DNA from: Gp13-AA77 sp036521995
Lineage (GTDB): Bacteria > Acidobacteriota > Terriglobia > UBA7540
Assembly (NCBI GenBank): GCA_036521995.1
Contig: DATDGR010000270.1
Location: 1 to 43,803, forward strand
Direction of reading: 5' to 3'
DNA: 43,803 nucleotides
The notes under the pieces are model-generated. The model was given only the letters and a program-made list of their open reading frames with translations. It was not told the origin of the DNA and did not search any database. The position numbers and the translations under genes were made by a program. Every line of letters starts with the position of its first letter. Position 1 is the first letter of the stretch. Shown here piece after piece: positions 1 through 8,597 of the stretch.

Positions 1-148
1 CGCGCAGCACTCGCAGGTGCTTTGACACGGCCGGCTGCGGCATACGAAGCTGACGCTCGATCTCTCCCACCGACTGCTGGGACGAGACCAGGAGGCTCAA
101 TATCGCCCTGCGGTTCGGCTCCACAATGACCTCGAACACGGATTCCAT
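1..148 (-). CDS. ArsR-family winged-helix transcriptional regulator (3'-truncated by window edge)
   Basis: The reading frame from an ATG at 146-148 runs off the left edge, leaving about 49 residues. The translation contains EPNRRAILSLL, then VGEIERQLRMPQPAVSKHLRVLR, which is the helix-turn-helix of the ArsR/SmtB-like repressor family (QPAVSKHLRVL is the recognition-helix signature). The family binds DNA as dimers and represses short operons. The part that would show metal-binding cysteines or a fused effector domain (for example the SRPBCC domain common in such proteins) is missing, so the ligand cannot be stated. It is on the same strand as the oxidoreductase at 540-1250 but 390 bases away, so co-transcription is uncertain. 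Confidence 0.85.
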   Translation of the reverse strand, partial: MESVFEVIVEPNRRAILSLLVSSQQSVGEIERQLRMPQPAVSKHLRVLR

Positions 149-539
149 GTGCTTAATATGCTCGACGGAGCATATACGTGTCAAGGTATATTTTGGCGGC
201 TACCAAGGCGACAGACAGGGGGACAGGAAACGGTTTCAGTCGGCGCACGGGATGCACCGTCTGATGCTTTCTCGGCGGGTGCAATTCAGAGGTCTGGGCG
301 CTCCGGCCGCTTCAGCGTTGAGGCGGGGACAAGGGCTGCCGCCCCATTTACCGCACCCCTTTCTCCGCTAGCGGCATCCTTCCTCCGCCGCGAACACAAA
401 CGTCAAACTAACGTCTACTTACTTAGAGAACAGAGGTCTGCAGCCCGTGGTAAGATTCCTAGCCCCGCCTCATACCTGGGCAGCTAGCGCTGGCGGCGGC
501 GAGTCACACCTGTCGTCAGTTTGTTGCCACGTTTCGAGC
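149..539. other. Intergenic region, 391 bases, no gene recognised
   Basis: Short open frames here show no recognisable domain. The region is upstream of the partial ArsR gene and downstream of the oxidoreductase stop, so it should hold the ArsR promoter. I could not assign a convincing -35/-10 pair or operator palindrome by eye. Confidence 0.4.
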
Positions 540-1250
540 CTAGTCGTATTTCTCACAACTCAGCGACCTGGCCTCGTATCCCATGGCCCGCAACTGGTGC
601 CGGACGTCATTCACCATCTTCCCGAGGCCGCAAACGTAAGCGTGGAATCCCAGCTTGCCGCGCAGGTAACGGTCGATCTGCCTCTGGACGTAACCGGTGT
701 GGCCGCGCCAGCCTGGTCCGGGACGGCTTAAGGTGGTTATAAAATGGAAATTCGCGTGTTCGCGGGACAACTGCTCGAATTCATCCCGGTAAAGGATGTC
801 CGCCTCTTCCCGAACGCCGAACATCAGCCAGACCTCCGAGGAGCACCGCTCCTGGAACAGGTACTGCACCATGGATCGCAACGGGGCAATACCCGTGCCC
901 GTGGCGATGAACGCGGAGACCGGATCAGGCGGCTGGCGCAACACAAACTGGCCGAACGGGCCGCGAAACTGGATGCGGTCTCCCGGCTTCAGGTCGAAGA
1001 TGGAAGGCGAAACGTGTCCTCCGAGCACCATGTTTAGGCAGAGGTCGAAGCGGTTGTCGTGATGCGGCGAAGAGGCCACGGAATAGGCTCGGGTAAGCTT
1101 CTCGCCATCGACGTTGAAATCGAGCGAAATATATTGCCCCGGACGGAACTCGAACCGGCTGCCGTTCGCAGTCTCGAACTCGAAGTGCTTGGTGCGGTCG
1201 TTGGTGTTCCAAACGTTGCACAGAGAGGCGGAATGTCGGGCAGTATTCAC
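540..1250 (-). CDS. FNR-family FAD/NAD(P)-binding oxidoreductase
   Basis: A ferredoxin-NADP reductase-like flavoprotein of about 236 residues that should move electrons between NAD(P)H and a partner redox protein. Visible motifs are RAYSVASSP (FAD-binding RxYS), GHVSPSIFDLKPGDRIQFRGPFG (flavin phosphate region), ATGTGIAPLRSM (NAD(P)-ribose GTGxxP motif), and a C-terminal YVCGLGKMVND segment replacing the usual CGPxxM, ending in a charged aromatic tail. Homology begins at the HFEFE strand. I therefore prefer the GTG at 1248-1250; a TTG at 1310 would add 20 residues without family similarity. No ferredoxin domain is fused. No partner gene is adjacent, so the electron acceptor is unknown. Confidence 0.8.
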   Translation of the reverse strand: MNTARHSASLCNVWNTNDRTKHFEFETANGSRFEFRPGQYISLDFNVDGEKLTRAYSVASSPHHDNRFDLCLNMVLGGHVSPSIFDLKPGDRIQFRGPFGQFVLRQPPDPVSAFIATGTGIAPLRSMVQYLFQERCSSEVWLMFGVREEADILYRDEFEQLSREHANFHFITTLSRPGPGWRGHTGYVQRQIDRYLRGKLGFHAYVCGLGKMVNDVRHQLRAMGYEARSLSCEKYD

Positions 1251-1433
1251 GTGACTGTTGGTGATCCGTAATCCGCTGCCGGTCGCCGCCGAACCGCTGA
1301 CCACGGGCAACCCTAATATTCATCTTAGCGTGGAAGATCATGTTTCGTTAAGGGCCCTCCAAAGCCGCGAGGCGTTCGCTTCCCTCCCCCCGGCAGTCGT
1401 GCAAGAACAAGTGGCGAGTGCCCTCCGACGGCC

Positions 1434-2426
1434 TCAGTACCCCTGCTCCGCCTCCTCACCGGCAGGAAGGAACAGGCTGGCCGCGCCGAACACCCCGACC
1501 AGTTTTTCAAGCTTGGCCGGGAGCAGGGGCGTGTGGGCGGCAAGACCGGGATTGAGGGTAGAGCGCAGGATGGTTTTGCGAATGGTGCGGAACAGCGGCT
1601 TGCCGATCCGCGAAACGCCGCCACCCATGACGATGGCCTCGGGATCGAGCAGAGTGATCATGCTGGCCAGCCAGACTCCCAGGTAAAAGCCGGTTTCCTC
1701 GATGATAATCTGGGCTACGGAATCGCCCATGCGGGCAGCCCTTTCGATCATCTCTGGGGTGATGCGGCTCAAATCACCGTGGGTGAGCTGCCGCAGCCTG
1801 CTGGGCGTGGTGTGTTCCTGTTCCAGCCGGACCCGGGCCCGCCTCGCCATGGCCGGCCCGGAGGCCAGCGCCTCAATGTGTCCGAGCGCGCCGCAGCCGC
1901 AGCGGTAAGGGCTCTGGGAATCGATCGAAACGTGACCGCCCTCGCCTGCCGCGCCGTTTTTGCCGTGATAGATGCGCCTGTTGATGATAATACCGGTCCC
2001 GATGCCGGTGGAGACCGTGACGTAAAAGACGTGCCGGTAGCCGGCGGCGGCGCCGAAGAGGACCTCAGCCAGACCGGCGGCATTGGCGTCATTTTCCACC
2101 TTGACCGGCAGACCGAATTGCCTACCCAGCTTGGCGGCCAGGGGCACTTTGGTCCAACCGGGAATGTTGGGGGCATTCAAAATCACCCCTGCCCGAGTGT
2201 CGAGCGGTCCCGGCGCACACAGGCCGATGCCCTCAACGTTCTGTTTGCCGCCCGCCCGGCGAATCAAGCGCTCGATGAGCAGAGTCACCTGCCCGAAGCT
2301 TGCCTCGAATCCCTGGGCGGCGTGCGTGGGAAAGGTGAGCGAGCTCACCAGGCGCCCCTTGGGTGTGACGAGCCCGCCTGCCACTTTGGTTCCTCCGACG
2401 TCGATCCCGATAATCAACGGCTGCAT
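1434..2426 (-). CDS. ROK-family sugar kinase (probable glucokinase)
   Basis: A 330-residue ROK protein expected to phosphorylate glucose or a related hexose with ATP in the cytoplasm. The N-terminus GIDVGGTKVAGGLV is the phosphate-1 ATP loop; VENDANAAGLAE carries the catalytic Asp; STGIGTGIIINRR is the second phosphate loop. The ROK zinc site is present but altered: GGHVSID followed by CGCGALGHIE, where the last family Cys is His. The start at ATG 2424-2426 gives the standard ROK N-terminus. It is divergent from the secreted GH3 glycosidase, so sugar release outside and kinase entry inside may be coordinated. It lacks the N-terminal DNA-binding domain of ROK repressors such as NagC or Mlc. 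The substrate assignment is inferred. Confidence 0.88.
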   Translation of the reverse strand: MQPLIIGIDVGGTKVAGGLVTPKGRLVSSLTFPTHAAQGFEASFGQVTLLIERLIRRAGGKQNVEGIGLCAPGPLDTRAGVILNAPNIPGWTKVPLAAKLGRQFGLPVKVENDANAAGLAEVLFGAAAGYRHVFYVTVSTGIGTGIIINRRIYHGKNGAAGEGGHVSIDSQSPYRCGCGALGHIEALASGPAMARRARVRLEQEHTTPSRLRQLTHGDLSRITPEMIERAARMGDSVAQIIIEETGFYLGVWLASMITLLDPEAIVMGGGVSRIGKPLFRTIRKTILRSTLNPGLAAHTPLLPAKLEKLVGVFGAASLFLPAGEEAEQGY

Positions 2427-2487
2427 CGTGGCCGCTCCGTCTCGCGCACTCGGCGGGGCCTTTCGGGCCGCCGCGCGAAAACTCCAG

Positions 2488-2496
2488 AGTATACCA
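2488..2496 (-). promoter_or_regulatory. Putative extended -10 promoter for the ROK kinase
   Basis: On the minus strand the sequence reads TGGTATACT, a TG-N-TATACT extended -10 box, about 60 bases upstream of the kinase ATG. A clear -35 is not visible, as expected for an extended -10. The plus strand over the same bases reads TATACC and could serve the divergent GH3 gene. Confidence 0.4.
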
Positions 2497-2528
2497 TCGG
2501 CGAGTGACCCGAGCGAGGAGGGTTGCTT

Positions 2529-5312
2529 TTGCAGACTCGGCGCAGGTATCTTGTCAGAGCCATGCGCAAACTCGAAGTGTTCGGTTGCTGCCTTCTCGCG
2601 GCCATTGTGGCCTGTACACTCGTGTCTCCCACCCGAGCGCAAACCGGGACCGCCGCTGCAACCTCCGGCGGCTCTCCTGACGGAGGGCAGAGTGCGGCGA
2701 TGCCCTTCCGCAACCCGTTTCTGCCCATCGAGCAGCGAGTGGATGATCTCGTCTCGCGCCTTACCCTCGAAGCAAAGGTCCTGCAGATGCAACACACCGC
2801 GCCCGCCATTCCCAGGCTGGGCGTTCCGGCGTACGACTGGTGGAGTGAAGCCCTGCACGGCGTGGCGCGCTCCGGCTACGCCACCGTGTTTCCGCAGGCC
2901 ATCGGGATGGCGGCCACCTGGGACACCGCTTTGGTCCACCGCGAGGGAGAGACGATTGCCACGGAGGCTCGCGCCAAGTACAACCAGGCTCAGCGCGAGA
3001 ACAACCACAGCATTTACTACGGCCTCGACTTCTGGTCGCCTAACATCAACATCTTTCGTGATCCCCGTTGGGGTCGTGGTCAAGAGACTTATGGTGAGGA
3101 CCCGTTCCTGACCGCGAAGCTGGGTGTCGCCTTCGTGACGGGTCTGCAAGGCGATGACCCTAAGTACTTCAAGGCGATCGCCACACCCAAGCACTATGCG
3201 GTGCATAGCGGCCCTGAGTCGAAGCGCCACGGCTTCAACGTCGACGTCGCCCCGCGCGATCTTGAGGACACCTACCTGCCCGCCTTTCGCGCCGCCGTGA
3301 CTGAGGGGCATGCGGACTCCGTGATGTGCGCTTACAACGCCGTCGACGGCCAGCCGGCGTGCGCCAACACTTATTTGCTTCAGACGACCCTGCGCGAGGC
3401 GTGGAATTTTGGGGGTTACGTGACCTCCGACTGCGGCGCAATTGGCGACATCACCAGCGGACACCACTTCACCCCTGACAACGAGCACGGTTCGGCGGCG
3501 GCGGTACGGGCTGGCACGGACACCACCTGCGGCAATGAATACGCAGAGCAGGGTGCGCTGGTGAAAGCCGTTCACGACGGGCTGATCCAAGAGAGCGAGA
3601 TCGATCGTGCGCTCAAGCGCCTGTTCACAGCGCGGATCAGGCTGGGGATGTTTGACCCGCCGGATTCCGTTCCCTTCAACAGCATTCCCATGTCCGAAGA
3701 CGACTCGCCGGCGCACCGCCAGCTCGCCCTGCAATCCGCGCGCGAGTCCATGGTGCTGCTCAAAAATCAGGATAGCCTGCTGCCCTTCAAGCCACGCGTC
3801 AAGAAGATCGCGGTGATCGGACCTAACGCCGAGTCGCTGATTTCGCTGGAAGGCAATTACAACGGAACCCCGTCTCATCCTGTGCTTCCCATCGACGGCT
3901 TGCGCAAAGAGTTCGAGGGCAAAGCGGAGGTGCTCTACGCCCAAGGCTCGGCCTACGTTTCGCAACTGCCCGTGCCGGTGCCGAGCACCGTGTTTCATCA
4001 GACGGGCGGGGAATCGGGTCTCAAGGCCGAGTATTTCGCCAACACCGATTTTTCTAGCCAACCGGCGCTCATCCGTGTTGATCAGCAAGTTCAATTCAAC
4101 TGGGATGGCGCGTCGCCCGCGCCGGGCATCCCCCGGCAAGCCTTTGCAGTGCGATGGAACGGTACGCTCACCCCGCCGGGGCCTGGTGATTATACTTTCA
4201 GCGTCAGCGGGCCCCATTGCTATCCCTGTGATGACCAGGAGACGTTCCGCGTTTATCTGGACGAGAGGCTGGCCAGCGAAAGCAGCTTCAGTGAATATCA
4301 GTGGCACCCCAAAGCTCCCGAGTTCAAGCTCCGGTTTGACGACACCAGACCACGCAAGTTTCGCTTTGAGTATACGCACCGCGCGCCTCTTTTTGCGGCC
4401 GGTGCCACACTCAACTGGAGCCCTCCGGCTGGTGTCCTGCGCGACGAGGCTGTGAAAGCAGCTCGGCAGTCCAACGTGGTGGTGGCGTTTGTCGGGCTCT
4501 CGCCAGACCTTGAGGGCGAGGAGATGCCGGTCCACGTGGAGGGCTTCAGCGGGGGCGACCGCACCGACATCAGCCTGCCTCGCGTCCAACAAGATCTGCT
4601 CGAAGCGCTGGCGGCCACGGGCAAGCCCCTGATCGTAGTTCTGATGAACGGCAGCGCCCTCGCTGTCAACTGGGCCGAGCAGCACGCCGCCGCTATCCTC
4701 GAAGCTTGGTACCCGGGTGAGGAAGGCGGGACGGCCATCGCCCAGACGTTGTCGGGAGCCAACAACCCCGGCGGAAGGCTGCCCGTTACTTTCTACGCTT
4801 CCCTCGATCAGCTCCCGCCCTTCGACGATTACTCCATGCAGAATCGCACCTACCGGTACTTCCAGGGGAAGCCTCTGTATGGATTTGGCTACGGCTTGAG
4901 CTACTCGAGCTTCGACTATAGCAATCTCAAGCTCTCCGCCGCCGAGCTCGCGGCCGGCCAACCGCTGACCATCGAAGCAGACGTCCGTAACACATCGCAG
5001 GTCGCAGGCGACGAGGTGTCGGAGCTTTACTTGGAATACTCGCCCGTGTCGACCGTCGAGGCCCCGCACGCTCTGGAGGTTCGTTACCGGGCGCTGAAGG
5101 GTTTGGAGCGACTTCATCTGGCGCCGAAGGAGAGTAAGCACATCACGTTTAAGCTGATTGCGCGCGATCTCGGCCAGGTGACTGATAAGGGTGAACATGT
5201 GGTGCTGCCCGGCCGCCTGAGTGTTTTCGTGGGCGGCGGGCAGCCGGGAGCGGGAACCTCTGGAGTCCGGGCGGAGTTCGAGATCAGCGGCAGACAAGAG
5301 CTGCCCCGCTGA
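2529..5312 (+). CDS. Secreted glycoside hydrolase family 3 beta-glycosidase with PA14 domain
   Basis: An exported GH3 enzyme of about 927 residues that cleaves terminal beta-linked glucose or xylose. A Sec signal peptide is visible (hydrophobic stretch near residues 17-33, ending SPTRAQ). The catalytic barrel has YDWWSEALHGVA, KHYAVHSGPESKRH and the nucleophile in YVTSDCGAI (Asp near 301). GEEMPVHVEGFSGGDRT resembles the region carrying the acid/base in beta-xylosidase-type GH3 enzymes. A PA14 carbohydrate-binding insert lies at about residues 497-634 (GLKAEYF to LNWSPP), and a fibronectin III-like domain ends the protein. A strong AGGAGG at 2517-2522 lies 6 bases before TTG 2529; ATG 2562 is the alternative start, nearer the signal peptide. 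WWSEALHGVA favours xylosidase-type enzymes, but glucosidase cannot be excluded. Confidence 0.9.
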   Translation: MQTRRRYLVRAMRKLEVFGCCLLAAIVACTLVSPTRAQTGTAAATSGGSPDGGQSAAMPFRNPFLPIEQRVDDLVSRLTLEAKVLQMQHTAPAIPRLGVPAYDWWSEALHGVARSGYATVFPQAIGMAATWDTALVHREGETIATEARAKYNQAQRENNHSIYYGLDFWSPNINIFRDPRWGRGQETYGEDPFLTAKLGVAFVTGLQGDDPKYFKAIATPKHYAVHSGPESKRHGFNVDVAPRDLEDTYLPAFRAAVTEGHADSVMCAYNAVDGQPACANTYLLQTTLREAWNFGGYVTSDCGAIGDITSGHHFTPDNEHGSAAAVRAGTDTTCGNEYAEQGALVKAVHDGLIQESEIDRALKRLFTARIRLGMFDPPDSVPFNSIPMSEDDSPAHRQLALQSARESMVLLKNQDSLLPFKPRVKKIAVIGPNAESLISLEGNYNGTPSHPVLPIDGLRKEFEGKAEVLYAQGSAYVSQLPVPVPSTVFHQTGGESGLKAEYFANTDFSSQPALIRVDQQVQFNWDGASPAPGIPRQAFAVRWNGTLTPPGPGDYTFSVSGPHCYPCDDQETFRVYLDERLASESSFSEYQWHPKAPEFKLRFDDTRPRKFRFEYTHRAPLFAAGATLNWSPPAGVLRDEAVKAARQSNVVVAFVGLSPDLEGEEMPVHVEGFSGGDRTDISLPRVQQDLLEALAATGKPLIVVLMNGSALAVNWAEQHAAAILEAWYPGEEGGTAIAQTLSGANNPGGRLPVTFYASLDQLPPFDDYSMQNRTYRYFQGKPLYGFGYGLSYSSFDYSNLKLSAAELAAGQPLTIEADVRNTSQVAGDEVSELYLEYSPVSTVEAPHALEVRYRALKGLERLHLAPKESKHITFKLIARDLGQVTDKGEHVVLPGRLSVFVGGGQPGAGTSGVRAEFEISGRQELPR

Positions 5313-5432
5313 ACGTGTAATACGATACTCCTCTGCATGGATTATCCTATACGGCCGAGGCCCCGCCAGCACAAGCACAACGCTTCACTGGCGCACGCCG
5401 GCGTAAGGCTTCACTCAAAAAAGGGAGGAACG

Positions 5433-6359
5433 ATGCGCAGAAAGGTAACGGTGGTAGGCGCCGGCAACGTGGGCGCGACGACGGCTCACCGGCTGGTGGA
5501 TAAGCAGCTGGCCGACGTGGTCTTGATCGACATTCTGGAAGGTGTACCCCAAGGTAAGGGTCTGGATCTGCTTGAGTCGGGGCCCATCGAGGGCTACGAC
5601 GTGAAGGTCAAGGGAACCAACGATTACGCCGAGACGGCTAATTCCGACGTGGTGGTCATGACGGCCGGGTTTCCACGCAAGCCCGGCATGAGCCGCGACG
5701 ATCTGCTAAAGGCCAACTTTGACGTCGTGAAAGGCGCCATCGAGCAAGTGGCCAAGGTCTCGCCCGAGGCGATTCTGATTGTGGTGACCAATCCCCTCGA
5801 TGCCATGGCGCAGGCGGCGTTCAAGGTGAGCGGCTTTTCCAAGAACCGCGTTATCGGCATGGCCGGCGTACTCGATACCGCGCGCTATCGCACCTTCATC
5901 GCCGACGCGCTCGACGTCTCCGTGCAGAACGTGCAGGGCTTCGTGCTGGGCGGCCACGGTGACACGATGGTGCCGGTGCCGCGCTACACTACGGTGGCCG
6001 GGATTCCGGTCGGTGAGTTGCTCCCCAAAGACAAGCTCGACGCCATCATCAAGCGGACGGCGGGTGGCGGAGCCGAGATCGTGGGGTTGCTCAAAACGGG
6101 CAGCGCCTTCTACGCGCCCTCGGCGGCGGCGGTGGAGATGGTGGAGGCCATTTTCAACGACCGCAAGAAGATCCTCCCCTGCGCGGCCTATCTCGACGGC
6201 GAATACGGGATTCACGGACTGTTTGTGGGAGTGCCCGTGAAACTCGGCGCGCGCGGCATCGAGCAGATCATCGAGATCAAGCTGACGGCGGAAGAGCAGG
6301 CGGCACTCAGGAAGTCGGCGGACGCGGTGAAGGAGCTGGTGGGCGTGATTGGGGTGTAG
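5433..6359 (+). CDS. mdh: Malate dehydrogenase (LDH-like type)
   Basis: A 308-residue NAD-dependent malate dehydrogenase interconverting malate and oxaloacetate in the TCA cycle. The N-terminus VVGAGNVGATTAHRL is the Rossmann loop. AGFPRKPGMSRDDLL carries the arginines that select oxaloacetate rather than pyruvate, which separates it from lactate dehydrogenase. TNPLDAM and GGHGDTMVP (catalytic His) complete the active site. ATG 5433 is chosen because GGGAGGA at 5423-5429 sits just before it; an in-frame extension to 5337 has no family similarity. It lies 120 bases after the GH3 gene in the same direction and is probably a separate transcription unit. Confidence 0.97.
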   Translation: MRRKVTVVGAGNVGATTAHRLVDKQLADVVLIDILEGVPQGKGLDLLESGPIEGYDVKVKGTNDYAETANSDVVVMTAGFPRKPGMSRDDLLKANFDVVKGAIEQVAKVSPEAILIVVTNPLDAMAQAAFKVSGFSKNRVIGMAGVLDTARYRTFIADALDVSVQNVQGFVLGGHGDTMVPVPRYTTVAGIPVGELLPKDKLDAIIKRTAGGGAEIVGLLKTGSAFYAPSAAAVEMVEAIFNDRKKILPCAAYLDGEYGIHGLFVGVPVKLGARGIEQIIEIKLTAEEQAALRKSADAVKELVGVIGV

Positions 6360-6429
6360 CGGCGACGACCGGGGTTGAAGGCGTTCGGAAGCTGTCTATC
6401 GTGGACCTCGAATTGGACCAGGAAGCACG

Positions 6430-6717
6430 TCACACGCTCTTGCTCCGACGTTCCTGCATGTAGGCGCGAAGTAGAGCATTGATGCGGGTCTGATAGCCTC
6501 GCCCTTGCCTCCTGTACCAATCGAGCACGTCGCGATCTACTCTTAGCGTCAGTTGCTCCTTCGGTGGCACAGGCTTCAGGCCGCGCCTGACAACGGCGCG
6601 GGCAAACATCTCCGGCGTCAGTTCCGGGCTATCGGAAAAATCGATCTTGCTGTCTTTCAGCGCATCCACCCTCTTCCAGTCAGTCTGCGATTTCTTTGAA
6701 GTAGCTGATTTCCTCAT
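6430..6717 (-). CDS. brnA: BrnA-family antitoxin
   Basis: A 95-residue antitoxin of a type II BrnT/BrnA system. The motif LTLRVDRDVLDWYRRQGRGYQTRINALLRAYM is the ribbon-helix-helix DNA-binding domain typical of BrnA, preceded by SPELTPEMFARAVVRRG. BrnA dimers neutralise BrnT, an RNase with a RelE-like fold, and autorepress the operon. ATG 6715-6717 is preferred over an upstream in-frame start at 6759 because it begins with MRKSATSKKSQTDW, the usual family N-terminus. It overlaps the 3' end of brnT by about 38 bases, the normal toxin-first order. This gene is intact although its toxin is frameshifted. Confidence 0.92.
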   Translation of the reverse strand: MRKSATSKKSQTDWKRVDALKDSKIDFSDSPELTPEMFARAVVRRGLKPVPPKEQLTLRVDRDVLDWYRRQGRGYQTRINALLRAYMQERRSKSV

Positions 6718-6956
6718 TCTTTGTTGCCTTTCTTGCGGAAATAATTCGGACGACTTCATCGGTCTCGGTGTGCGCGATCACAACCACGCGACCTGTGAGC
6801 AGACCTAGGCTGACGAACCGGCTTTCGCCGTCATCAAACCGGTCATCCAGGATGGTGACCGTTTCACCCGCAAACACCCCTTTCGATCCCAATGAAGTCG
6901 ATCCCGTGCTTCTGAATGTTGGCTTGCCTTTTGGCCTCTTCCCATTCGTAACGCAC
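6680..6956 (-). pseudogene. brnT: BrnT-family toxin gene disrupted by a one-base insertion
   Basis: The two halves of a BrnT ribonuclease are in different frames. The first reads VRYEWEEAKRQANIQKHGIDF..IERG. The second reads VFAGETVTILDDRF followed by GLLTGRVVVIAHTETDEVVRIISARKATKNE. Removing one G from the minus-strand GGGG run (plus-strand CCCC at 6877-6880) restores ERVFAGETVTI and a 91-residue protein of normal length. A GTG at 6954-6956 is the likely start; GTG 6960-6962 is an alternative. Either the toxin is genuinely inactivated or the run was miscounted in sequencing. All other family motifs are intact, so the change is recent or artefactual. Confidence 0.85.
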
Positions 6957-6962
6957 AGACAC

Positions 6963-6991
6963 AGTGTAGTTACAGAGTGTAGTTACGTCAA
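6963..6991 (-). promoter_or_regulatory. brnTA promoter over a tandem direct repeat (putative BrnA operator)
   Basis: On the minus strand TTGACG (6986-6991) is separated by exactly 17 bases from TACACT (6963-6968). The spacer and -10 are covered by a direct repeat of GTAACTACAC in two copies 16 bases apart. This is a good sigma70-type promoter with a repeat placed where an autorepressor such as BrnA would bind. The predicted RNA start falls at about 6956-6957, on or next to the GTG start codon, implying a leaderless or near-leaderless message. Confidence 0.65.
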
Positions 6992-7062
6992 GCCTGATTC
7001 CTTTTTCGACCACACCGGCGGATAAGGCGCGCTTAGCAGCGTGGCGCGCGCGCAACTCCGGC

Positions 7063-7590
7063 TCAACTCTTCACCTCCTCGATCTTCACGCTCTTGATCA
7101 CGACTGGTTTCAGGGGCCGATCGGAGCGATCGCGCGGCAGGTTCGAAATCTTGACTACGTTGCCCATGCCGTCGACGATTTCGCCGAAGATGGTGTGCTT
7201 GTGATTAAGCCAATCCGTCTTGGCCGTGGTAATGAAGAACTGGCTGCCATTGGTATTGGGACCGGCGTTGGCCATGGCCAGCTTGCCCGGCTTGTCGAAG
7301 ACGAGGTCCTTCGCAAACTCGTCCTCAAACTTGTAGCCGGGACCGCCCCGGCCCGTGCCCTGGGGGCAGCCTCCCTGGATCATGAAATTGGGAATAACGC
7401 GATGGAAGACGAGGCCGTCGTAGAAGGCCCGCTGGACCGGCGCGCCGTTGTCCTTGAATTCCTTGGCCCCGGTCGCGAGGCCCACGAAGTTCTCGACTGT
7501 CTTGGGAGCTTGTTCCGGAAACAGCCGGCAGACGAACTCGCCTTCGCTGGTGTCAAAAGTAGCATAAAGACCGGGTTTAGTATCGCCCAT
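7063..7590 (-). CDS. Cyclophilin-type peptidyl-prolyl cis-trans isomerase, cytoplasmic
   Basis: A 175-residue cyclophilin that catalyses cis-trans isomerisation of prolyl bonds during protein folding. Visible motifs are EQAPKTVENFVGLATG, FYDGLVFHRVIPNFMIQGG (catalytic Arg), FEDEF, LAMANAGPNTNGSQFFIT and KHTIFGEIVDGM, all standard for the family. No signal peptide is present, so it should be cytosolic. ATG 7588-7590 is chosen; a GGGAGGA Shine-Dalgarno just upstream overlaps an alternative GTG at 7602. It is followed on the same strand by neither partner nor client, and it is upstream of no obvious operon mate. The exported paralogue lies 155 bases away on the same strand. Confidence 0.95.
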   Translation of the reverse strand: MGDTKPGLYATFDTSEGEFVCRLFPEQAPKTVENFVGLATGAKEFKDNGAPVQRAFYDGLVFHRVIPNFMIQGGCPQGTGRGGPGYKFEDEFAKDLVFDKPGKLAMANAGPNTNGSQFFITTAKTDWLNHKHTIFGEIVDGMGNVVKISNLPRDRSDRPLKPVVIKSVKIEEVKS

Positions 7591-7744
7591 GATTCCTCCC
7601 ACTTTTCCGCAGCCTGCGACCGGTAAACCGCAACACGGCGGCTGTCATGCCGAGCCGATTCGATGAGGAGCGCATCGGCTCAGAATGGCAGGCTGAAAGA
7701 GGCTCTTGAACAGACTGCCCAAAGAGCCCGCACTCACATCTAGC

Positions 7745-8533
7745 CTACTTAGGTGTACTGGCACCTGTAGCTGGCTGCTTGGCGGCCGTGGCCGGCTTCT
7801 TGGCCGCAGTCGCGGCGGCCGCCGGCGCCGGCACGATCACCGCTGTCTTGATGCTGTCCAGATTGGGAAAGCTCGCCTTCAGGAAAGGGTTGCCCTTGGC
7901 CTCAATCTGATCCTGCGTGCCGGTGGGCTGATCGGCGTACTCGCTGTCCAGCTTCTCGATCACGTCCATGCCCTCGACGACCTCTCCAAAAGGGGCAAAG
8001 CCTTGACCGTCAAGGCGAGAATTATCCCCCAGATTGATGAACACTTGCGTGGTGCGGGTATTGGGTCCAGCCGTGGCGTAGGTGATCGTGCCCCGCTTGT
8101 TGTTCCGCGCGACCGAATCGTCCGGAATGGTGGCGTGGCTCCAAGGGGCCGAGATCTTGGGGTCGCCGCTGATCCCAAACTGGACCACGAAACCGGACAC
8201 CACCCGGAACAGCACAACGTTGTTGTAGAATCCGTTTTTCACCAGGTTATAAAAGCGATCGGCCCCGATCGGCGCCCAGGCCCGCGTGACTTCCACCACG
8301 AAGTCTCCCTTGGTGGTGGTGAACTTCGCTTTGTAGGTGGCGGGCGCCTTCTGATTGAGGGTCGAGGGATCGAGCAGGGATCGGTGCACCGTCGCATGCG
8401 TGGCCGCGTGATGCGTGGTTGAGCTCGGCTTCGGGGCCGGTGTCTGAGATTCCGATTGCCCCCAAGCGGGTCCAGTGACAAGAGCGATCAGTACGCTGAG
8501 ACCGGTCGTGGCTCTCAAAAACTTGCTCGTCAT
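7745..8533 (-). CDS. Exported cyclophilin-type peptidyl-prolyl cis-trans isomerase
   Basis: A 262-residue cyclophilin with a Sec signal peptide (MTSKFLRATTGLSVLIALVTGPAWGQ), placing it in the periplasm. A His/Thr/Pro-rich linker of about 25 residues precedes the domain. The core shows FTTTKGDFVVEV, WAPIGADRFYNLVKNGFYNNVVLFRVV, FVVQFGISGDP, GTITYATAGPNTRTTQVFINLGDN and FAPFGEVVEGMDVI. The GTITYA segment replaces the usual LxMAN motif, a variation common in exported bacterial members. The C-terminus is a low-complexity Ala/Lys/Pro/Thr tail. A strong GAGGAGG lies 3-4 bases before the ATG. Likely role: folding of secreted proteins. Confidence 0.93.
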   Translation of the reverse strand: MTSKFLRATTGLSVLIALVTGPAWGQSESQTPAPKPSSTTHHAATHATVHRSLLDPSTLNQKAPATYKAKFTTTKGDFVVEVTRAWAPIGADRFYNLVKNGFYNNVVLFRVVSGFVVQFGISGDPKISAPWSHATIPDDSVARNNKRGTITYATAGPNTRTTQVFINLGDNSRLDGQGFAPFGEVVEGMDVIEKLDSEYADQPTGTQDQIEAKGNPFLKASFPNLDSIKTAVIVPAPAAAATAAKKPATAAKQPATGASTPK

Positions 8534-8597
8534 AAGCCTCCTCTACGATGCCATATCATTTTGAGTGAATTGCTTTGGCCCGAGGGGCCCTCTTGCG

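Noticed and set aside
2427..5378. Very long minus-strand open frame continuous with the ROK kinase and antisense to the GH3 gene
   Set aside because: It lacks any domain outside the ROK part, its composition is that of a GC-rich antisense shadow, and the plus strand encodes a full GH3 enzyme with all motifs.
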